A program made the position numbers and the translations under genes. DNA of 64,000 nucleotides from Phreatobacter sp. (GTDB taxonomy: Bacteria > Pseudomonadota > Alphaproteobacteria > Rhizobiales > Phreatobacteraceae), in the NCBI RefSeq assembly GCF_030691135.1, contig NZ_JAUYFA010000085.1, forward strand, positions 124,001 to 188,000, in the 5' to 3' direction. Of this stretch, positions 1-10,393 are shown piece by piece. Every line of letters begins with the position of its first letter. Position 1 is the stretch's first letter. Below the pieces are notes generated by a model. It saw nothing but the letters and a program-made list of their open reading frames with translations. It searched no databases and was not told where the DNA came from.

Positions 1-828
1 GCCGCTCGCCTGCAGCGCCGCTTCGACATTGGCCACCCTGAGCTCGATCTCGCCGTCCGGCTTGCCCTCGGGCGTCAGGCGCAGCGTGCCCTTGGCCACC
101 GCCACTGCCGGACCCTGCACGAGGCGCAGCAGGACGAGGTCGATCGCCCCGCCAGCCGCCTGCCATTGCCGGACGGGCAATACCTGTGCGCGGCTGGGGT
201 TGCGCAGCAGCTTGCGGGCGACAAACTGGATCTCCGCGTCGACCGGCGCCATCGGGCGGACCGCGAAGGTCGCGCTCTTGAGGCTGGCGACGACGTCGAT
301 GCTGACGGGGTCGGTGCGGTTCGGGCGGGTGTGCAGTTCGCCGCGCGCGGCCTTCACCAGCACCACGCCGTCGCGCACGACCTCCAGCCCGTCGATCACG
401 GCGTTGGAACTGTCGTAGCCGCCGACCTGCAACTGGGCGGAGGCCTGGGCGAGCCGCCATGTCGCCGTGGTGACCGAGGGATCGCCCTCCGTCACCACCG
501 TCATCGGGCCGGTCCATTCGGAGATGACGTGGCCCGGGCTCCAGATCTGCGAGACCACCTTCAGCGTCTCGAACCGGTAGGTCTGGTAGGGGCGGGCCTC
601 GTCCCTCAGTTCCACCATCGGCTTGCTGCAGGTGATCTCCATGCGGAACGGATAGCCGCCGCGCGAGCGCTCGCCGCACTGGATAACCCGGCCGTTGGCG
701 GCTTCCGCCGCGAGCCAGCGCTGGATGGCGTCTTCGGCGCGGCCGGAGCCCCAGGCCCAGACGGCACTCCAGCCGGCGATGGCGATGCCGATGACGACGA
801 GGGGCAGGATGATGGTGCGTGGTCGCAT
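1..828 (-). CDS. DUF2125 domain protein, 3' end outside window
   Basis: This is an open reading frame of 276 codons on the minus strand that runs off the left edge of the window, so its C-terminus is missing. The N-terminus MRPRTIILPLVVIGIAIAGW is one hydrophobic segment that fits a signal anchor. It is followed by RAEDAIQRWLAAEA and by a Cys-containing stretch (VIQCGERSRGGYPF) typical of DUF2125 proteins of alphaproteobacteria. The family has no established function; members are predicted envelope proteins with a long beta-rich periplasmic part. The ATG lies 87 bp from the divergent ChaC gene. The family call is by recognition of sequence style, not by a search. Confidence 0.8.
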   Translation of the reverse strand, partial: MRPRTIILPLVVIGIAIAGWSAVWAWGSGRAEDAIQRWLAAEAANGRVIQCGERSRGGYPFRMEITCSKPMVELRDEARPYQTYRFETLKVVSQIWSPGHVISEWTGPMTVVTEGDPSVTTATWRLAQASAQLQVGGYDSSNAVIDGLEVVRDGVVLVKAARGELHTRPNRTDPVSIDVVASLKSATFAVRPMAPVDAEIQFVARKLLRNPSRAQVLPVRQWQAAGGAIDLVLLRLVQGPAVAVAKGTLRLTPEGKPDGEIELRVANVEAALQASG

Positions 829-915
829 GGACTCCGTCCGGCGGGGATGCTTGCACAGGGAGGGCTGGGTCTATAGCAGAACCTTCAGGACTCGTCCCTC
901 ACTCCGTCAAGTCGC

Positions 916-1446
916 ATGAAGCAGGAATCCGGCGATCTTTGGGTCTTCGGCTACGGTTCGCTGATGTGGCGACCGGGCTTTGCCTTCGTCGAGCGCCATC
1001 CCTCGCGCCTCGTCGGACTGCACCGCTCGCTCTGCGTCTATTCCCATGTCCATCGCGGTACGCCGGAACAGCCAGGCCTGGTCCTCGGGCTCGATCGCGG
1101 CGGCACATGCCGGGGCATGGTCTTCCGCGTCGAGGCGGCATTGGCCGACGCCACCGTCGCCTATCTGCGAGAACGCGAACAGGCGACTTCGGTCTATCTC
1201 GAGGTTTATCGCAACGTCACGCTGGAGAGCCCCGACAGGCCCCGTGTCCACGCCCTGACCTATATCGTCGACCGTGGCCATGCCCAGTATGCTGGCCGCC
1301 TGCCGCTCGACCGGCAGCTCCATATCGTCCGGCACGGGCACGGCCGATCCGGCGCCAATCCCGACTATGTGCTCAACACGGTGAAGGCGATCGAGGGTCT
1401 CGGTTTCCGCGACCGTGACCTGCATTGGCTGGCCGGGCGGCTTTAG
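916..1446 (+). CDS. chaC: ChaC-family gamma-glutamylcyclotransferase
   Basis: The 176-residue protein matches glutathione-specific gamma-glutamylcyclotransferases, which split glutathione into 5-oxoproline and Cys-Gly in the cytosol. The nucleotide/substrate loop WVFGYGSLMW is at residues 8-17. A Glu-rich segment YLREREQA near residue 88 is where the catalytic Glu of the family sits. The C-terminal GANPDYVLNTV is typical of bacterial ChaC. The length is normal for the family. No strong Shine-Dalgarno site precedes the ATG. The gene is divergent from the DUF2125 gene and convergent with the UbiH-type gene, so it is probably transcribed alone. Confidence 0.88.
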   Translation: MKQESGDLWVFGYGSLMWRPGFAFVERHPSRLVGLHRSLCVYSHVHRGTPEQPGLVLGLDRGGTCRGMVFRVEAALADATVAYLREREQATSVYLEVYRNVTLESPDRPRVHALTYIVDRGHAQYAGRLPLDRQLHIVRHGHGRSGANPDYVLNTVKAIEGLGFRDRDLHWLAGRL

Positions 1447-1467
1447 GCCGTCCGGGATCCTGGAACC

Positions 1468-2706
1468 TCAGGGCGTCTCGCCGCGCAGCAGCTTGGGGAC
1501 GTCGCCGGTGATACCGGCGGCCTGGCGGATGAAGAAGTTCTTCAGGCCCGGCAGACGGTCGACGAGGCCGAGGCCGAGATCGCGCACGAAGCGGACCGGC
1601 TGCGAGCCGTTGGAGAAGAGCCGGTTCAGCCCGTCGGTCGTGACGCCCATGACCGTCGTGTCGAAGCGCCGCCAGCGCTGGTAGCGGGCCAGCACGTCGG
1701 CAGCGCCATGGTCCATGCCGAGCCTTGCGGCATCGGCGAGACATTCGGCCAGCGCCGCGACGTCGCGGAAGCCTATGTTGATGCCCTGGCCGGCGATGGG
1801 ATGGATGACATGGGCCGCGTCCCCCACCAAAGCGAGGCGGGGCGCCACGAAGTCCCGCGCCACCTTCAGGCCGAGCGGATAGGCGGCGGGCTTGTCGAGC
1901 AGGGCAATCTCGCCGAGGCGGTGGCCGAAGCGCGTCTCGAGCTCGTCCAGGAACAGCTCGCGCGGCAGCCGGCACAGCCGTTCCGCGCGACCGGTCTCCT
2001 CGGTCCAGACGATCGACGACCGCCGGCCCGTCAGGGGCAGGATGGCGAAGGGACCGGCCGGCAGGAAGTGCTCCTCGGCCCGGCCCTCGTGGTCATGCTC
2101 GTGGCCGACCGTGCAGACGATGCCCGACTGGTCGTAATCCCAGCCGACCGTACGGATGCCGGCGAGTTCGCGCAGGCGCGAGCCTCCGCCGTCGCAGGCG
2201 ACCAGAAGCGGCGTCGCGATCACCTGGCCATCGGCCAGCGTCACGCGGGTGTCTGCCGCTCCCGCCTCGAAACCCGCTACCGAGGAGGCGACGAAGGCCA
2301 CGCCCAGCGCCCTGGCGCGATCCGACAGGGCGCGTGTCACCACGGCGTTCGGCGCCATATGGGCGAAGGGCTCGCCGGGGGCCACCTCGCCGCCGAAGGT
2401 CAGGAAGACCGGCCGCACGACGTCGAGCGTGCGGCTGTCGGTCACCACCATGTCGAGGATCGGTTGCGCTTCCGGTGCGATGGCGTCCCAGACGCCCGTC
2501 GCCTCGAACATCCGGCGGGCCGCTGCGGCGAAGGCCGACGCCCTGCCGGACTCGGGCGGCGGCGCGGCGATGGCGGGATCGGCGACGGTGACGTGAAACG
2601 AGGCGCCGAGCGAGACTTTGAGTGCGACGGCGAGCGAGAGACCGGCCAGACCACCACCGGCGATGAGGACGGCGGTACGTGCGGGCGAAGTCGGTTCCTG
2701 GATCAT
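1468..2706 (-). CDS. UbiH/UbiF/COQ6-family FAD-dependent monooxygenase
   Basis: The 412-residue protein is an aromatic-ring hydroxylase of the ubiquinone-biosynthesis type. It has the Rossmann FAD loop GGGLAGLSLA near residues 17-26, a mid-chain CDGGGSRLRE corresponding to the DG motif, and the C-terminal GDAAHVIHPIAGQGINIG that binds the FAD ribityl chain and is diagnostic for UbiH/COQ6. It probably hydroxylates a polyprenyl-phenol ring in ubiquinone synthesis at the membrane surface. ubiG lies about 1 kb away on the same strand, which supports the pathway. I cannot tell from sequence which ring position it modifies (UbiH, UbiF, UbiI or UbiL type). Confidence 0.88.
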   Translation of the reverse strand: MIQEPTSPARTAVLIAGGGLAGLSLAVALKVSLGASFHVTVADPAIAAPPPESGRASAFAAAARRMFEATGVWDAIAPEAQPILDMVVTDSRTLDVVRPVFLTFGGEVAPGEPFAHMAPNAVVTRALSDRARALGVAFVASSVAGFEAGAADTRVTLADGQVIATPLLVACDGGGSRLRELAGIRTVGWDYDQSGIVCTVGHEHDHEGRAEEHFLPAGPFAILPLTGRRSSIVWTEETGRAERLCRLPRELFLDELETRFGHRLGEIALLDKPAAYPLGLKVARDFVAPRLALVGDAAHVIHPIAGQGINIGFRDVAALAECLADAARLGMDHGAADVLARYQRWRRFDTTVMGVTTDGLNRLFSNGSQPVRFVRDLGLGLVDRLPGLKNFFIRQAAGITGDVPKLLRGETP

Positions 2707-2832
2707 GGCGGAGTTTTACCGGATGTCGGCGCCCGAAGAAATCGGATCCGCGCCCACGACCGTTCACATTCGCGGATCAGGCACGCACAAATGCGGGCAC
2801 GGACAGTGATGAGTACGCTTTGCTTGCAGGCG

Positions 2833-2932
2833 TTGGGGACGACAGGCGAACGGGGACGACAGGCGAACGGGGACGACAGGCGTTGGGGACGACAGGCGAA
2901 CGGGGACGACAGGCGAATAGGGACGATATCCG
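2833..2932. repeat. Tandem repeat, 16-17 bp unit, five exact cores
   Basis: The 14-bp core GGGGACGACAGGCG occurs at 2835, 2852, 2869, 2885 and 2902, joined by AAC or TT linkers so that the period is 17 or 16 bp. A degenerate sixth copy starts at 2919. The array sits between the cold shock gene and the UbiH-type gene, both on the minus strand, so it would lie in the 3' region of the former or the leader of the latter. All frames through it give low-complexity peptides that I do not consider real. I do not recognise the repeat as a named family. Confidence 0.9.
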
Positions 2933-3014
2933 CGCAGGGGCGATGCGCGCGCAGGAGCGGCGAGGCTCTGGTCGCGCAGGTTCTCACGCGCTCCGCAAAG
3001 CCGTTGCCGACAGA

Positions 3015-3230
3015 TCAGCCGCGGACTGCGAGATTGACCGCTTTGGGTCCCTTGCCGCGCTTGTCGGGCTCGAGCTCGAATTCCAGTTTCTGCCCTTCGG
3101 CCAGACTTGCGAGCCCCGAACGCTGTACGGCCGAAATATGGACGAAGATGTCCTTGCCTCCATCGTCCGGCTTGATAAAGCCGTAGCCTTTCTCGGTGTT
3201 GAAGAACTTGACGATCCCCGTCATCGACAT
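3015..3230 (-). CDS. CspA-family cold shock protein
   Basis: This is a single cold shock domain of 71 residues. RNP1 is visible as KGYGFIKP and RNP2 as DIFVHISAV, the two nucleic-acid-binding strands of the fold. Such proteins bind single-stranded RNA or DNA and act as RNA chaperones or antiterminators in the cytoplasm. I chose the ATG at 3230 ([10 protein letters not shown]) because GGAAAGG lies nine bases upstream; an ATG two codons later is possible. An upstream in-frame ATG would add residues not seen in the family. About 195 bp of non-coding DNA lies before the next gene and may hold a structured leader, as is usual for csp genes. Confidence 0.93.
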   Translation of the reverse strand: MSMTGIVKFFNTEKGYGFIKPDDGGKDIFVHISAVQRSGLASLAEGQKLEFELEPDKRGKGPKAVNLAVRG

Positions 3231-3425
3231 GCCGGTCAGCCTTTCCGAATGCACTGCCGGTTCCGCACGATTGCGAACCTGCTAGAGCTCCGGATCAGGA
3301 CATGTCCGCGATGCTCCGGCGCCACGGTGGAACCGGATCGCCGCCAGATCCTCGCCGCCCGGATCTGAGAGCCAGAAGAAGCGTAACTCGGATTTTTGGG
3401 ACTGCACAGCCCTCTTTTTGGTTGG

Positions 3426-3773
3426 TCAGCAGGTGTTTCCCTGCGTCATCTGTGCCGATCTATATGGCGCCAAAGAAGAGGTGGCGCATGGGACAGGTGA
3501 TATACGCCACGTTGTAACATTCTCGTCGGTTGTGCAGACAGCAAGCCTCTCGCCTCCGGGAGTCCTGAGGCAGATTGTTTCCCCGACGACCCAACTTTTA
3601 CCGGCGGCACGGCAGGTACAGGGCGGCATGGTCACGGGCGGGCCGGGCGTGAAGGGCTGGCGCTGGACGATTTCCGAAGTCTGAGTTGTATCGCGCGGCT
3701 GCGCCACGGTCTCGAAGCCAGTGGCAAGACCGACGGTGACGATAGCGACGAGAACGAGGCCCGCATGACGCAT
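3426..3773 (-). CDS. Small secreted Cys-rich protein, unknown function
   Basis: The 115-residue product begins with a likely signal peptide (hydrophobic MRHAGLVLVAIVTVGLATG). The mature part carries five cysteines in the arrangement CTC, ETIC, AVC and SPVPC, plus a C-terminal one. The pattern CTCRAAGKSW, then TICLRTPGG, then AVC is of a type I know as uncharacterised exported proteins in Hyphomicrobiales; I cannot give it a function. There is no good Shine-Dalgarno site before the ATG, so the start is uncertain. It lies between ubiG and the cold shock gene on the same strand. Confidence 0.6.
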   Translation of the reverse strand: MRHAGLVLVAIVTVGLATGFETVAQPRDTTQTSEIVQRQPFTPGPPVTMPPCTCRAAGKSWVVGETICLRTPGGERLAVCTTDENVTTWRISPVPCATSSLAPYRSAQMTQGNTC

Positions 3774-3829
3774 CGGAGGAGATTAGCAGTCCGGGCGCCC
3801 ACCTCCAATGCGGGAAAAATCCGGAAAAG

Positions 3830-4582
3830 TCAGCCCCGCCCCGCCGTCAGCATGTAGTTGACGGCGAGATCGGAGGTTTCCACCCAGCGATCGCGCAGCA
3901 GATCGTAGCGCACGCCCTTGCGATCGGTCACGGCGAGGCCGTTGGCAGCCATCGCTGCGGCGAGATCCTCGGGCGTGACAAACTTGTCCCATTCATGCGT
4001 CCCGCGCGGCAGCCAGCGCAGCACGTATTCGGCGCCGACGATGGCCAGCGCGTAGCTCTTCATGGTGCGGTTGATTGTCGCCATCACCAGCAGCCCGCCG
4101 GGCTTGACCAGCGCCGCGCAGGCCCCGACGAAAAGGTCGACATCGGCGACGTGCTCCACGACCTCCATCGCCAGAACGATGTCGTATGTTTCTCCGGCCG
4201 CGGCGGATTCTTCCGCCGTCGTGCAGCGATAGTCGATGGCAAGGCCCGAGAGCTTGGCGTGGAGGCGCGCGGTCTCCACGTTGGTGCGGGCGGGATCGAT
4301 GCCGGAGACCGTGGCGCCCATCCGGGCGAGAGGCTCGCACAGAAGGCCGCCGCCGCAGCCGATGTCGAGCGCGGACAGTCCGGACAGCGCGTCGATGGCG
4401 TTGCGGTCACGGCCGAAGCGCGTGCAGGCCATTTCGCGGATGTGGGCGAGCCGCACCGGATTGAACTTGTGCAGGATCCCCATCTTGCCCGCGGGGTTCC
4501 ACCATTCGGTGGCGAGACGGGAAAACTTCTCGACCTCACCCGGGTCGAGCGTGGTGGGCGTCGGCGATTCTGTGGGGCGCAT
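3830..4582 (-). CDS. ubiG: UbiG ubiquinone O-methyltransferase
   Basis: The 250-residue protein is a class I SAM-dependent methyltransferase that does both O-methylations in ubiquinone synthesis. The N-terminal [19 protein letters not shown] is a UbiG signature. SAM motif I is [19 protein letters not shown], motif II is [12 protein letters not shown], and the later GTHEWDKFV is also characteristic. Its length is normal. It is divergent from lysC, which starts 125 bp away; this neighbourhood is common in Hyphomicrobiales. Confidence 0.95.
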   Translation of the reverse strand: MRPTESPTPTTLDPGEVEKFSRLATEWWNPAGKMGILHKFNPVRLAHIREMACTRFGRDRNAIDALSGLSALDIGCGGGLLCEPLARMGATVSGIDPARTNVETARLHAKLSGLAIDYRCTTAEESAAAGETYDIVLAMEVVEHVADVDLFVGACAALVKPGGLLVMATINRTMKSYALAIVGAEYVLRWLPRGTHEWDKFVTPEDLAAAMAANGLAVTDRKGVRYDLLRDRWVETSDLAVNYMLTAGRG

Positions 4583-4707
4583 GGGCTTCCGGTCCTCGGC
4601 AGTCGTCGGACGGACGGTCTCCCGCGTTGCCTTACATCTGATCGATGGTTATGGATACGCGCCTTTTTGACCCAAGGGGCGCCGCCGGCGCCGGATCGTT
4701 TTCAACC

Positions 4708-5946
4708 ATGCCTCGCCTCGTGATGAAGTTCGGCGGCACGTCCGTCGCCAATGTCGACCGCATCAAGAATGTCGCGCGGCATGTCAAACGCGAGGTCGAG
4801 GCCGGCTATCAGGTGGCCGTGGTGGTCTCCGCCATGTCCGGCAAGACCAACGAACTGGTCGCCTGGTGCAAGGAAGCCGCGCCCCTCTACGACCTTGCCG
4901 AATATGACACCGTGGTCGCCGCCGGCGAACAGGTGACCTCCGGCCTTCTCGCCATCGTCCTCAACGCCATGGGCATCAAGGCCCGCTCCTGGCAGGGCTG
5001 GCAGGTGCCGATCGTCACCGACGAAGCCCATTCGGTGGCCCGCATCGCCGATGTTCCCTCCGCCAACCTCGATGCCGCCTTCGCCAACGGCGAAGTGGCG
5101 GTCATTTCCGGCTTCCAGGGTGTATCGCGCGAGACGGATCGCATCGCGACGCTGGGGCGCGGCGGCTCGGACACGTCTGCGGTCGCCATCGCCGCGGCCA
5201 TCAAGGCCGAGCGCTGCGACATCTATACCGACGTCGACGGGGTCTACACGACCGATCCGCGCATCGTCCCGAAGGCCCGCCGTCTCGACAGGGTGGGCTT
5301 CGAGGAGATGCTGGAGATGGCTTCGCTGGGCTCGAAGGTCCTGCAGGTCCGCTCCGTCGAGCTCTCGATGATCCACGGCGTGCGGACCTATGTCCGCTCG
5401 TCGTTCGACGATCCCGAGAACCCGCAACTTGGCACTCTCATCTGCGACGAGGAGGAAATCGTGGAAAAGCAGGTCGTGACCGGCATCGCCTTCTCCAAGG
5501 ACGAGGCTCAGGTGAGCGTGCGCGCCGTCGCCGACAAACCGGGTGTGGCCGCCGCGATCTTCGGCCCTCTCGCCGAGGCCAACATCAACGTCGACATGAT
5601 CGTCCAGAACGTCTCATCCGACGGTGCGACGACGGACATCACCTTTACGTGTCCGGGCGCCGATCTCGAACGGGCGCGCCACGTCCTGATGGAGGCGCGC
5701 GAGGCCGTCGGCTTCAAGGCGCTCGAGACCGCGTCCGACGTGGTCAAGGTCTCCTGCATCGGCGTCGGCATGCGCTCCCATGCCGGCGTCGCCGCCAAGG
5801 CCTTCAAGGCGCTGGCCGACAAGGGCATCAACATCCGCGCCATCACCACCTCGGAGATCAAATTCTCCGTGCTGATCGATGCCGCCTATACCGAGCTCGC
5901 CGCGCGCACGCTCCACACGCTCTACGGCCTCGACAAGGCCGGGTGA
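4708..5946 (+). CDS. lysC: Aspartate kinase
   Basis: The 412-residue aspartokinase phosphorylates L-aspartate as the first step to lysine, threonine, methionine and diaminopimelate. The substrate/ATP loop KFGGTSVA follows the start at residues 7-14. FTDVDGVYTTDPR-type ATP-binding sequence is present as YTDVDGVYTTDPR, and two C-terminal ACT domains (around DKPGVAAAIFGPLAEANINVD and GVAAKAFKALADKGINI) mark allosteric feedback. I chose MPRLVMKFGG as the start because family members begin within a few residues of KFGGTS; an ATG 63 bp upstream would add an unrelated tail. dapF further right uses a product of the same pathway. Confidence 0.96.
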   Translation: MPRLVMKFGGTSVANVDRIKNVARHVKREVEAGYQVAVVVSAMSGKTNELVAWCKEAAPLYDLAEYDTVVAAGEQVTSGLLAIVLNAMGIKARSWQGWQVPIVTDEAHSVARIADVPSANLDAAFANGEVAVISGFQGVSRETDRIATLGRGGSDTSAVAIAAAIKAERCDIYTDVDGVYTTDPRIVPKARRLDRVGFEEMLEMASLGSKVLQVRSVELSMIHGVRTYVRSSFDDPENPQLGTLICDEEEIVEKQVVTGIAFSKDEAQVSVRAVADKPGVAAAIFGPLAEANINVDMIVQNVSSDGATTDITFTCPGADLERARHVLMEAREAVGFKALETASDVVKVSCIGVGMRSHAGVAAKAFKALADKGINIRAITTSEIKFSVLIDAAYTELAARTLHTLYGLDKAG

Positions 5947-6103
5947 TCGTCACGGCAGTGGTCGCCGCCCGGCGGCCCGTCTTCCGGCCGCCTTGCGATG
6001 GCCTGGCGGCGGCCTTGCGGACCGCAGGTTGCCCGCGACCGGCTTTGCAAACCGTCACCACCACCTTAATGGTGGATTCTGCGGCGGAGGCTCGCCGCTT
6101 CAT

Positions 6104-8410
6104 ATGCTCAGGAACGGGCTGACTGCCCAGATCGTGACGATGCCGATGCGCCCCGCATTCGGCGGTCCGCGCCTCCTGCTCCGCCGCCTGCGCGAGGTGA
6201 TGGCGGAACAGATTTCGGCGCAGGACCGCCTCGACAAGATCGTGGTTCTGATCGCGGCCAACATGGTGGCCGAGGTCTGCTCGGTCTATGTCCTGCGCGT
6301 CGACAGCACGCTCGAGCTCTATGCGACCCAGGGCCTCAACCGCGAAGCCGTCCATCTCACCGTCATGCGCGCCGGCGAGGGCCTGGTCGGCCTGGTCGCG
6401 CAGACCGCCGAATCCCTGAATCTCTCGGATGCCCAGGAGCATCCCGCCTTCGCCTTCAAGCCGGAAACCGGCGAGGAGATCTTCCACTCCTTCCTCGGCG
6501 TGCCGATCCTGCGTGGCGGCAACACGCTCGGCGTCCTCGTCGTGCAGAACCGTGCCCACCGCAAATACGAGGAAGACGAGGTCGAGGCGCTCCAGACGAC
6601 CTCGATGGTGCTGGCGGAGATGATCGCCTCGGGCGAGCTCTCCGCGCTCGCCCCGCCCGGCCAGGAGCCCGCCGCCCGCCGCCCGCTGCATCTGGCGGGC
6701 GAGGGTCTGGCGGAAGGCGTCGGCCTCGGCCACGTCGTCCTGCACGAGCCGCGCATCCACGTCGCCAAGCTGATCGCGGACGATCCGGCCGGCGAACTCG
6801 TGCGCATCGAGGTGGCGATCGAATCGCTGCGTGCCGAGATCGACCACATGCTGGACGACGAGGACGTCGCCCGCGGCGGCGAGCACAAGGACATCCTCGA
6901 GGCCTATCGGATGTTCGCCCATGACCGTGGCTTCGTGCGCCGCCTGAAGGAGGCGATTGGCACCGGCATCACCGCCGAGGCGGCGGTCGAGCGCGTCCAG
7001 TCGGACAACCGCGCCCGCATGATGCGCCAGACCGATCCCTATCTGCGCGAGCGGATGCACGATCTCGACGATCTCGCCAACCGGCTGATGCGCCAGCTCA
7101 CCGGCACCAAGGGCGACGTGCGGATGGAACTGCCGGACAACGCCATCGTCGTCGCCCGGCACATGGGACCTGCCGCGCTGCTCGACTATGACCGCACGCG
7201 CCTGCGCGGCCTGGTCCTGGAGGAGGGCGGCGCGACCAGCCATGTCGCCATCGTCGCCCGTGCCCTCGGCATCCCGACGGTCGGCCAGGCCGAGAACGTC
7301 ACCAGCCTCGCCGATCCCGGCGATGCCATCATCATCGACGGCGGCACCGGCGAGGTGCATCTCAGGCCGACCGGCGACGTCGAGAGCGCCTATGCCGAGA
7401 AGGTGCGCTTCCGCGCCCGACGCCAGGCGCAATATGCCGCCATCCGCCACCTGCCGGCGGTGACCCGCGACGGCGTCGAGATCAAGCTGAACCTCAATGC
7501 CGGCCTGATGGTCGACCTGCCCTTCCTGGAGGAGACCGGCGCCTCCGGCATCGGCCTGTTCCGCACCGAGCTGCAGTTCATGGTGGCCAACGCCCTGCCG
7601 CGCATCGCCGAGCAGCTCGACCTCTATCGCAAGGTGCTGGATGCCGCCGGCGACCGCCCCGTGACCTTCCGCACCCTCGACATCGGCGGCGACAAGGTGC
7701 TGCCCTACATGGACGTCATCCAGGAGGAGAACCCGGCGCTCGGCTGGCGGGCCATCCGCCTCGGCCTCGACCGCCCCGGCCTCCTGCGCAGCCAGGTCCG
7801 CGCCATGCTGCGCGCCGGAGCCGGCCGCGAGGTGCGCATCATGTTCCCGATGGTCGCCGCGATCGAGGAATTCGACGCCGCCAAGGCCATCGTCGAGCGC
7901 GAGCTGACCCATCTGCGCCGCCATGACCACCGCATGCCCGAACGGGTCCAGGTCGGCGTCATGGTCGAGGTCCCGGCCCTGCTGTTCCAGCTCGACGAAC
8001 TCCTGCCGCGCGTCGATTTCCTCTCGGTCGGGTCCAATGACCTCGTCCAGTTCATGTTCGCGGTGGATCGCGGCAACAACCGCGTCGCCAACCGCTTCGA
8101 TGTGCTGTCGCCGCCGATCCTGCGGGCCCTGCGCAGCCTCGCCCGCAAGGGCCGCGAACACGGCAAGCTCGTCACGCTCTGCGGCGAGCTCGCCTCCCGG
8201 CCGCTGGAGGCCATGGCGCTCGCCGGGCTCGGCTACCGGTCGCTGTCGCTGTCGCCTGCCGCTATGGGGCCGGTGAAGTCCATGCTGCTCGACCTCGACC
8301 TCTCGCGCTTTGCCGCTCTCCTCGACGATCTGATCGACAAGCCGCGCCAGGGCCAGTCGATCCGCCAGCGCATGCGCGACTTCGCCGAAGCCGAGGGCGT
8401 GAGCCTCTGA
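6104..8410 (+). CDS. ptsP: PtsP, nitrogen-PTS enzyme I
   Basis: This is phosphoenolpyruvate-protein phosphotransferase EINtr, which passes phosphate from PEP to the NPr/PtsN regulatory chain. It has an N-terminal GAF domain (about residues 35-180), a PTS EI N-domain, the phospho-histidine swivel motif [13 protein letters not shown] with the active His near residue 380, and a PEP-utilising TIM barrel ([12 protein letters not shown], later [14 protein letters not shown]). The ATG at 6104 has GGAGG 13 bases upstream; ATGs at 6140 or 6146 would give about 754-756 residues, which is closer to family length, so the start is uncertain by up to 14 codons. The stop overlaps the prfA ATG by one base (TGATG), indicating coupling. 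Confidence 0.94.
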   Translation: MLRNGLTAQIVTMPMRPAFGGPRLLLRRLREVMAEQISAQDRLDKIVVLIAANMVAEVCSVYVLRVDSTLELYATQGLNREAVHLTVMRAGEGLVGLVAQTAESLNLSDAQEHPAFAFKPETGEEIFHSFLGVPILRGGNTLGVLVVQNRAHRKYEEDEVEALQTTSMVLAEMIASGELSALAPPGQEPAARRPLHLAGEGLAEGVGLGHVVLHEPRIHVAKLIADDPAGELVRIEVAIESLRAEIDHMLDDEDVARGGEHKDILEAYRMFAHDRGFVRRLKEAIGTGITAEAAVERVQSDNRARMMRQTDPYLRERMHDLDDLANRLMRQLTGTKGDVRMELPDNAIVVARHMGPAALLDYDRTRLRGLVLEEGGATSHVAIVARALGIPTVGQAENVTSLADPGDAIIIDGGTGEVHLRPTGDVESAYAEKVRFRARRQAQYAAIRHLPAVTRDGVEIKLNLNAGLMVDLPFLEETGASGIGLFRTELQFMVANALPRIAEQLDLYRKVLDAAGDRPVTFRTLDIGGDKVLPYMDVIQEENPALGWRAIRLGLDRPGLLRSQVRAMLRAGAGREVRIMFPMVAAIEEFDAAKAIVERELTHLRRHDHRMPERVQVGVMVEVPALLFQLDELLPRVDFLSVGSNDLVQFMFAVDRGNNRVANRFDVLSPPILRALRSLARKGREHGKLVTLCGELASRPLEAMALAGLGYRSLSLSPAAMGPVKSMLLDLDLSRFAALLDDLIDKPRQGQSIRQRMRDFAEAEGVSL

Positions 8411-9486
8411 TGCTGCCTGTCGCCAAGCTCCAGGCCCTCATCGTGCGGCGCGACCTCGTCGAGGCCGAACTCTCGGCAGGCGTCGAGGGCGAGCGCTACG
8501 TGAGCCTTTCGCGCGAGTTCTCCGAACTCACGCCGGTGGTCGAGGCGATCAACGCCTACCGGACCGCCCGGGCCGAACTCGCCGACATCGAGCAGCTCCT
8601 CGCCGATCCCGCGACCGATCGCGACATGGCCGACCTCGCCCATGAGGAGAAGCCGGCCCTCGAGGAGCGCGTCGCCACGCTGGAGCACCAGCTGCGCCTC
8701 GCGCTCCTGCCGAAGGACGCCGCCGATGCCAAGAATGCCATCCTCGAGATCCGGGCCGGCACGGGCGGCGACGAGGCCTCGCTCTTCGCCGGCGATCTCT
8801 TCCGCATGTATGAGCGCTATGCAGCCCTGCAGGGCTGGGCCATGGACCTGATCTCGGCCAGCGAGGGGACGGTCGGCGGCTTCAAGGAGATCGTCGCCGA
8901 GATCCGCGGCGCCGGTGCCTATGCGCGGCTGAAGTTCGAGAGCGGCGTGCATCGGGTGCAGCGCGTGCCCGCGACCGAATCCGGCGGCCGTATCCACACC
9001 TCCGCGGCGACCGTCGCCGTGCTCCCCGAGGCGGAGGAGGTGGATGTCGCGATCAACGACGATGACCTCAGGATCGACGTCATGCGCGCCCAGGGCGCCG
9101 GCGGTCAGCATGTCAACAAGACCGAGTCGGCCGTCCGCATCACCCACATTCCCACCAACACCGTCGTGCTGGTGCAGGACGAGCGCTCGCAGCACAAGAA
9201 CAAGGCGCGCGCCATGGCCATCCTGCGCTCGCGCATCTTCGACGAGGAGCGCCGGCGCCTGGCCGCGACGCGCGCCGAGGACCGCCGCCTCCAGGTCGGC
9301 TCGGGCGACCGGTCCGAGCGCATCCGCACCTATAACTTCCCGCAGGGGCGGGTGACCGACCATCGCATCGAGCTGACGCTCTACAAGCTGCCGGAGATCA
9401 TGGCCGGCACCGCACTCGGCGAGATCATCGACGCCATCATCGCCGATTACCAGGCGAGCCTGCTGGCGCTGGATACGGCGGCGTGA
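8410..9486 (+). CDS. prfA: Peptide chain release factor 1
   Basis: The 358-residue class I release factor recognises UAA and UAG at the ribosomal A site and triggers peptide hydrolysis. The stop-codon recognition tripeptide PAT is at 187-189, and the catalytic GGQ, inside [15 protein letters not shown], is at 231-233. Length is normal. It sits between ptsP and prmC, overlapping both, so the three genes are almost certainly one operon. Its GGQ glutamine is the methylation target of the downstream gene product. Confidence 0.97.
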   Translation: MLPVAKLQALIVRRDLVEAELSAGVEGERYVSLSREFSELTPVVEAINAYRTARAELADIEQLLADPATDRDMADLAHEEKPALEERVATLEHQLRLALLPKDAADAKNAILEIRAGTGGDEASLFAGDLFRMYERYAALQGWAMDLISASEGTVGGFKEIVAEIRGAGAYARLKFESGVHRVQRVPATESGGRIHTSAATVAVLPEAEEVDVAINDDDLRIDVMRAQGAGGQHVNKTESAVRITHIPTNTVVLVQDERSQHKNKARAMAILRSRIFDEERRRLAATRAEDRRLQVGSGDRSERIRTYNFPQGRVTDHRIELTLYKLPEIMAGTALGEIIDAIIADYQASLLALDTAA

Positions 9487-10340
9487 TCCCGGCCGGAACG
9501 AGCCTCGGTGAGGCCCGGCGCATCGCCGCCGACCGGCTGGCGGAGGCCGGTATCGACGAGGCGGCCAGCGAGGCGCGCCTGCTGCTGAGGCTGGCCACCG
9601 GCCGCGACCCGGCCCTGCCGGGCGCTGCCGCCGACAGCTGCCTCGATGCCGACGAGGCGGCGAGCGCCTCGACCATGGTCGCCCGACGGTTGGCGCGCGA
9701 GCCGGTGGCACGGATCATCGGGACGGGTGCCTTCCATGGCCTCGACCTCGCGCTCAACGCCGCCTGCCTGATTCCGCGCGACGACACCGAGGCGCTCGTC
9801 GCGGCGGCGCTGGACCTGCTGCCGGCCCGCGGCCCGGCCCGCATCCTCGACCTCGGCGTCGGACCCGGCACCGTCCTGCTGGCGCTCCTCAGCGAACGGC
9901 CGGAGGCCACCGGGCTCGGCATCGACCTGTCGGCGGAGGCGCTCGATGCGGCACGTGACAATGCCCGGACGCATGGCCTCGCCGACCGCGCGGTTTTCGC
10001 GCAGGGCTGCTGGACGGAGGGCCTCGCGGCCTCTTACGACCTGATCGTCTCCAACCCGCCCTATATCCCCGCGGCGGACTGCGACCGTCTGGCGCCGGAA
10101 GTGGCGCTGCACGACCCGCGCCTCGCCCTCGACGGCGGAGCGGACGGGCTCGACGCCTATCGCGCCGTCTTCACCGGTGCCGGGCAGGTCCTGAACCCCG
10201 GCGGCTGTGTCGCCGTCGAGATCGGCATCGGCCAGGCGCCGGACGTCGCCCGCATCGCCCGCGCCTGCGGGTTCCGGCTGGCGCGGCTCGTCTCGGATCT
10301 CGCCGGCATTCCGCGGGCACTGGTCTTCACCGGCCGCTGA
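9483..10340 (+). CDS. prmC: PrmC release factor glutamine methyltransferase
   Basis: The 285-residue SAM-dependent enzyme N5-methylates the GGQ glutamine of release factors. SAM motif [15 protein letters not shown] begins near residue 123, and the glutamine-binding NPPY, inside [12 protein letters not shown], is at 191-194. The start is a GTG that overlaps the prfA stop by 4 bp (GTGA), so translation is likely coupled to that of its own substrate protein. In many relatives DUF4167 follows directly; here that gene is about 6.7 kb away. Confidence 0.95.
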   Translation: MIPAGTSLGEARRIAADRLAEAGIDEAASEARLLLRLATGRDPALPGAAADSCLDADEAASASTMVARRLAREPVARIIGTGAFHGLDLALNAACLIPRDDTEALVAAALDLLPARGPARILDLGVGPGTVLLALLSERPEATGLGIDLSAEALDAARDNARTHGLADRAVFAQGCWTEGLAASYDLIVSNPPYIPAADCDRLAPEVALHDPRLALDGGADGLDAYRAVFTGAGQVLNPGGCVAVEIGIGQAPDVARIARACGFRLARLVSDLAGIPRALVFTGR

Positions 10341-10393
10341 GGCGTGGCGCGATCAGTTCGCCGCAAAGTCTTTCCTGTCCGGCCGGACAAGGC

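Noticed and set aside
2703-2987. Frames through the tandem repeat giving repeated Arg/Pro/Ser peptides
   Set aside because: Translation follows the DNA repeat in every frame; no ribosome site and no family.
6058-6076. CCACC...GGTGG inverted repeat before ptsP as a terminator of lysC
   Set aside because: The stem is only five pairs with no T-tract; too weak to support.
5858-8161. 767-codon open frame on the minus strand opposite ptsP
   Set aside because: It is a GC-rich mirror of a clear ptsP reading frame; its composition (Asp, Gly, Ala, His-rich) has no domain pattern.
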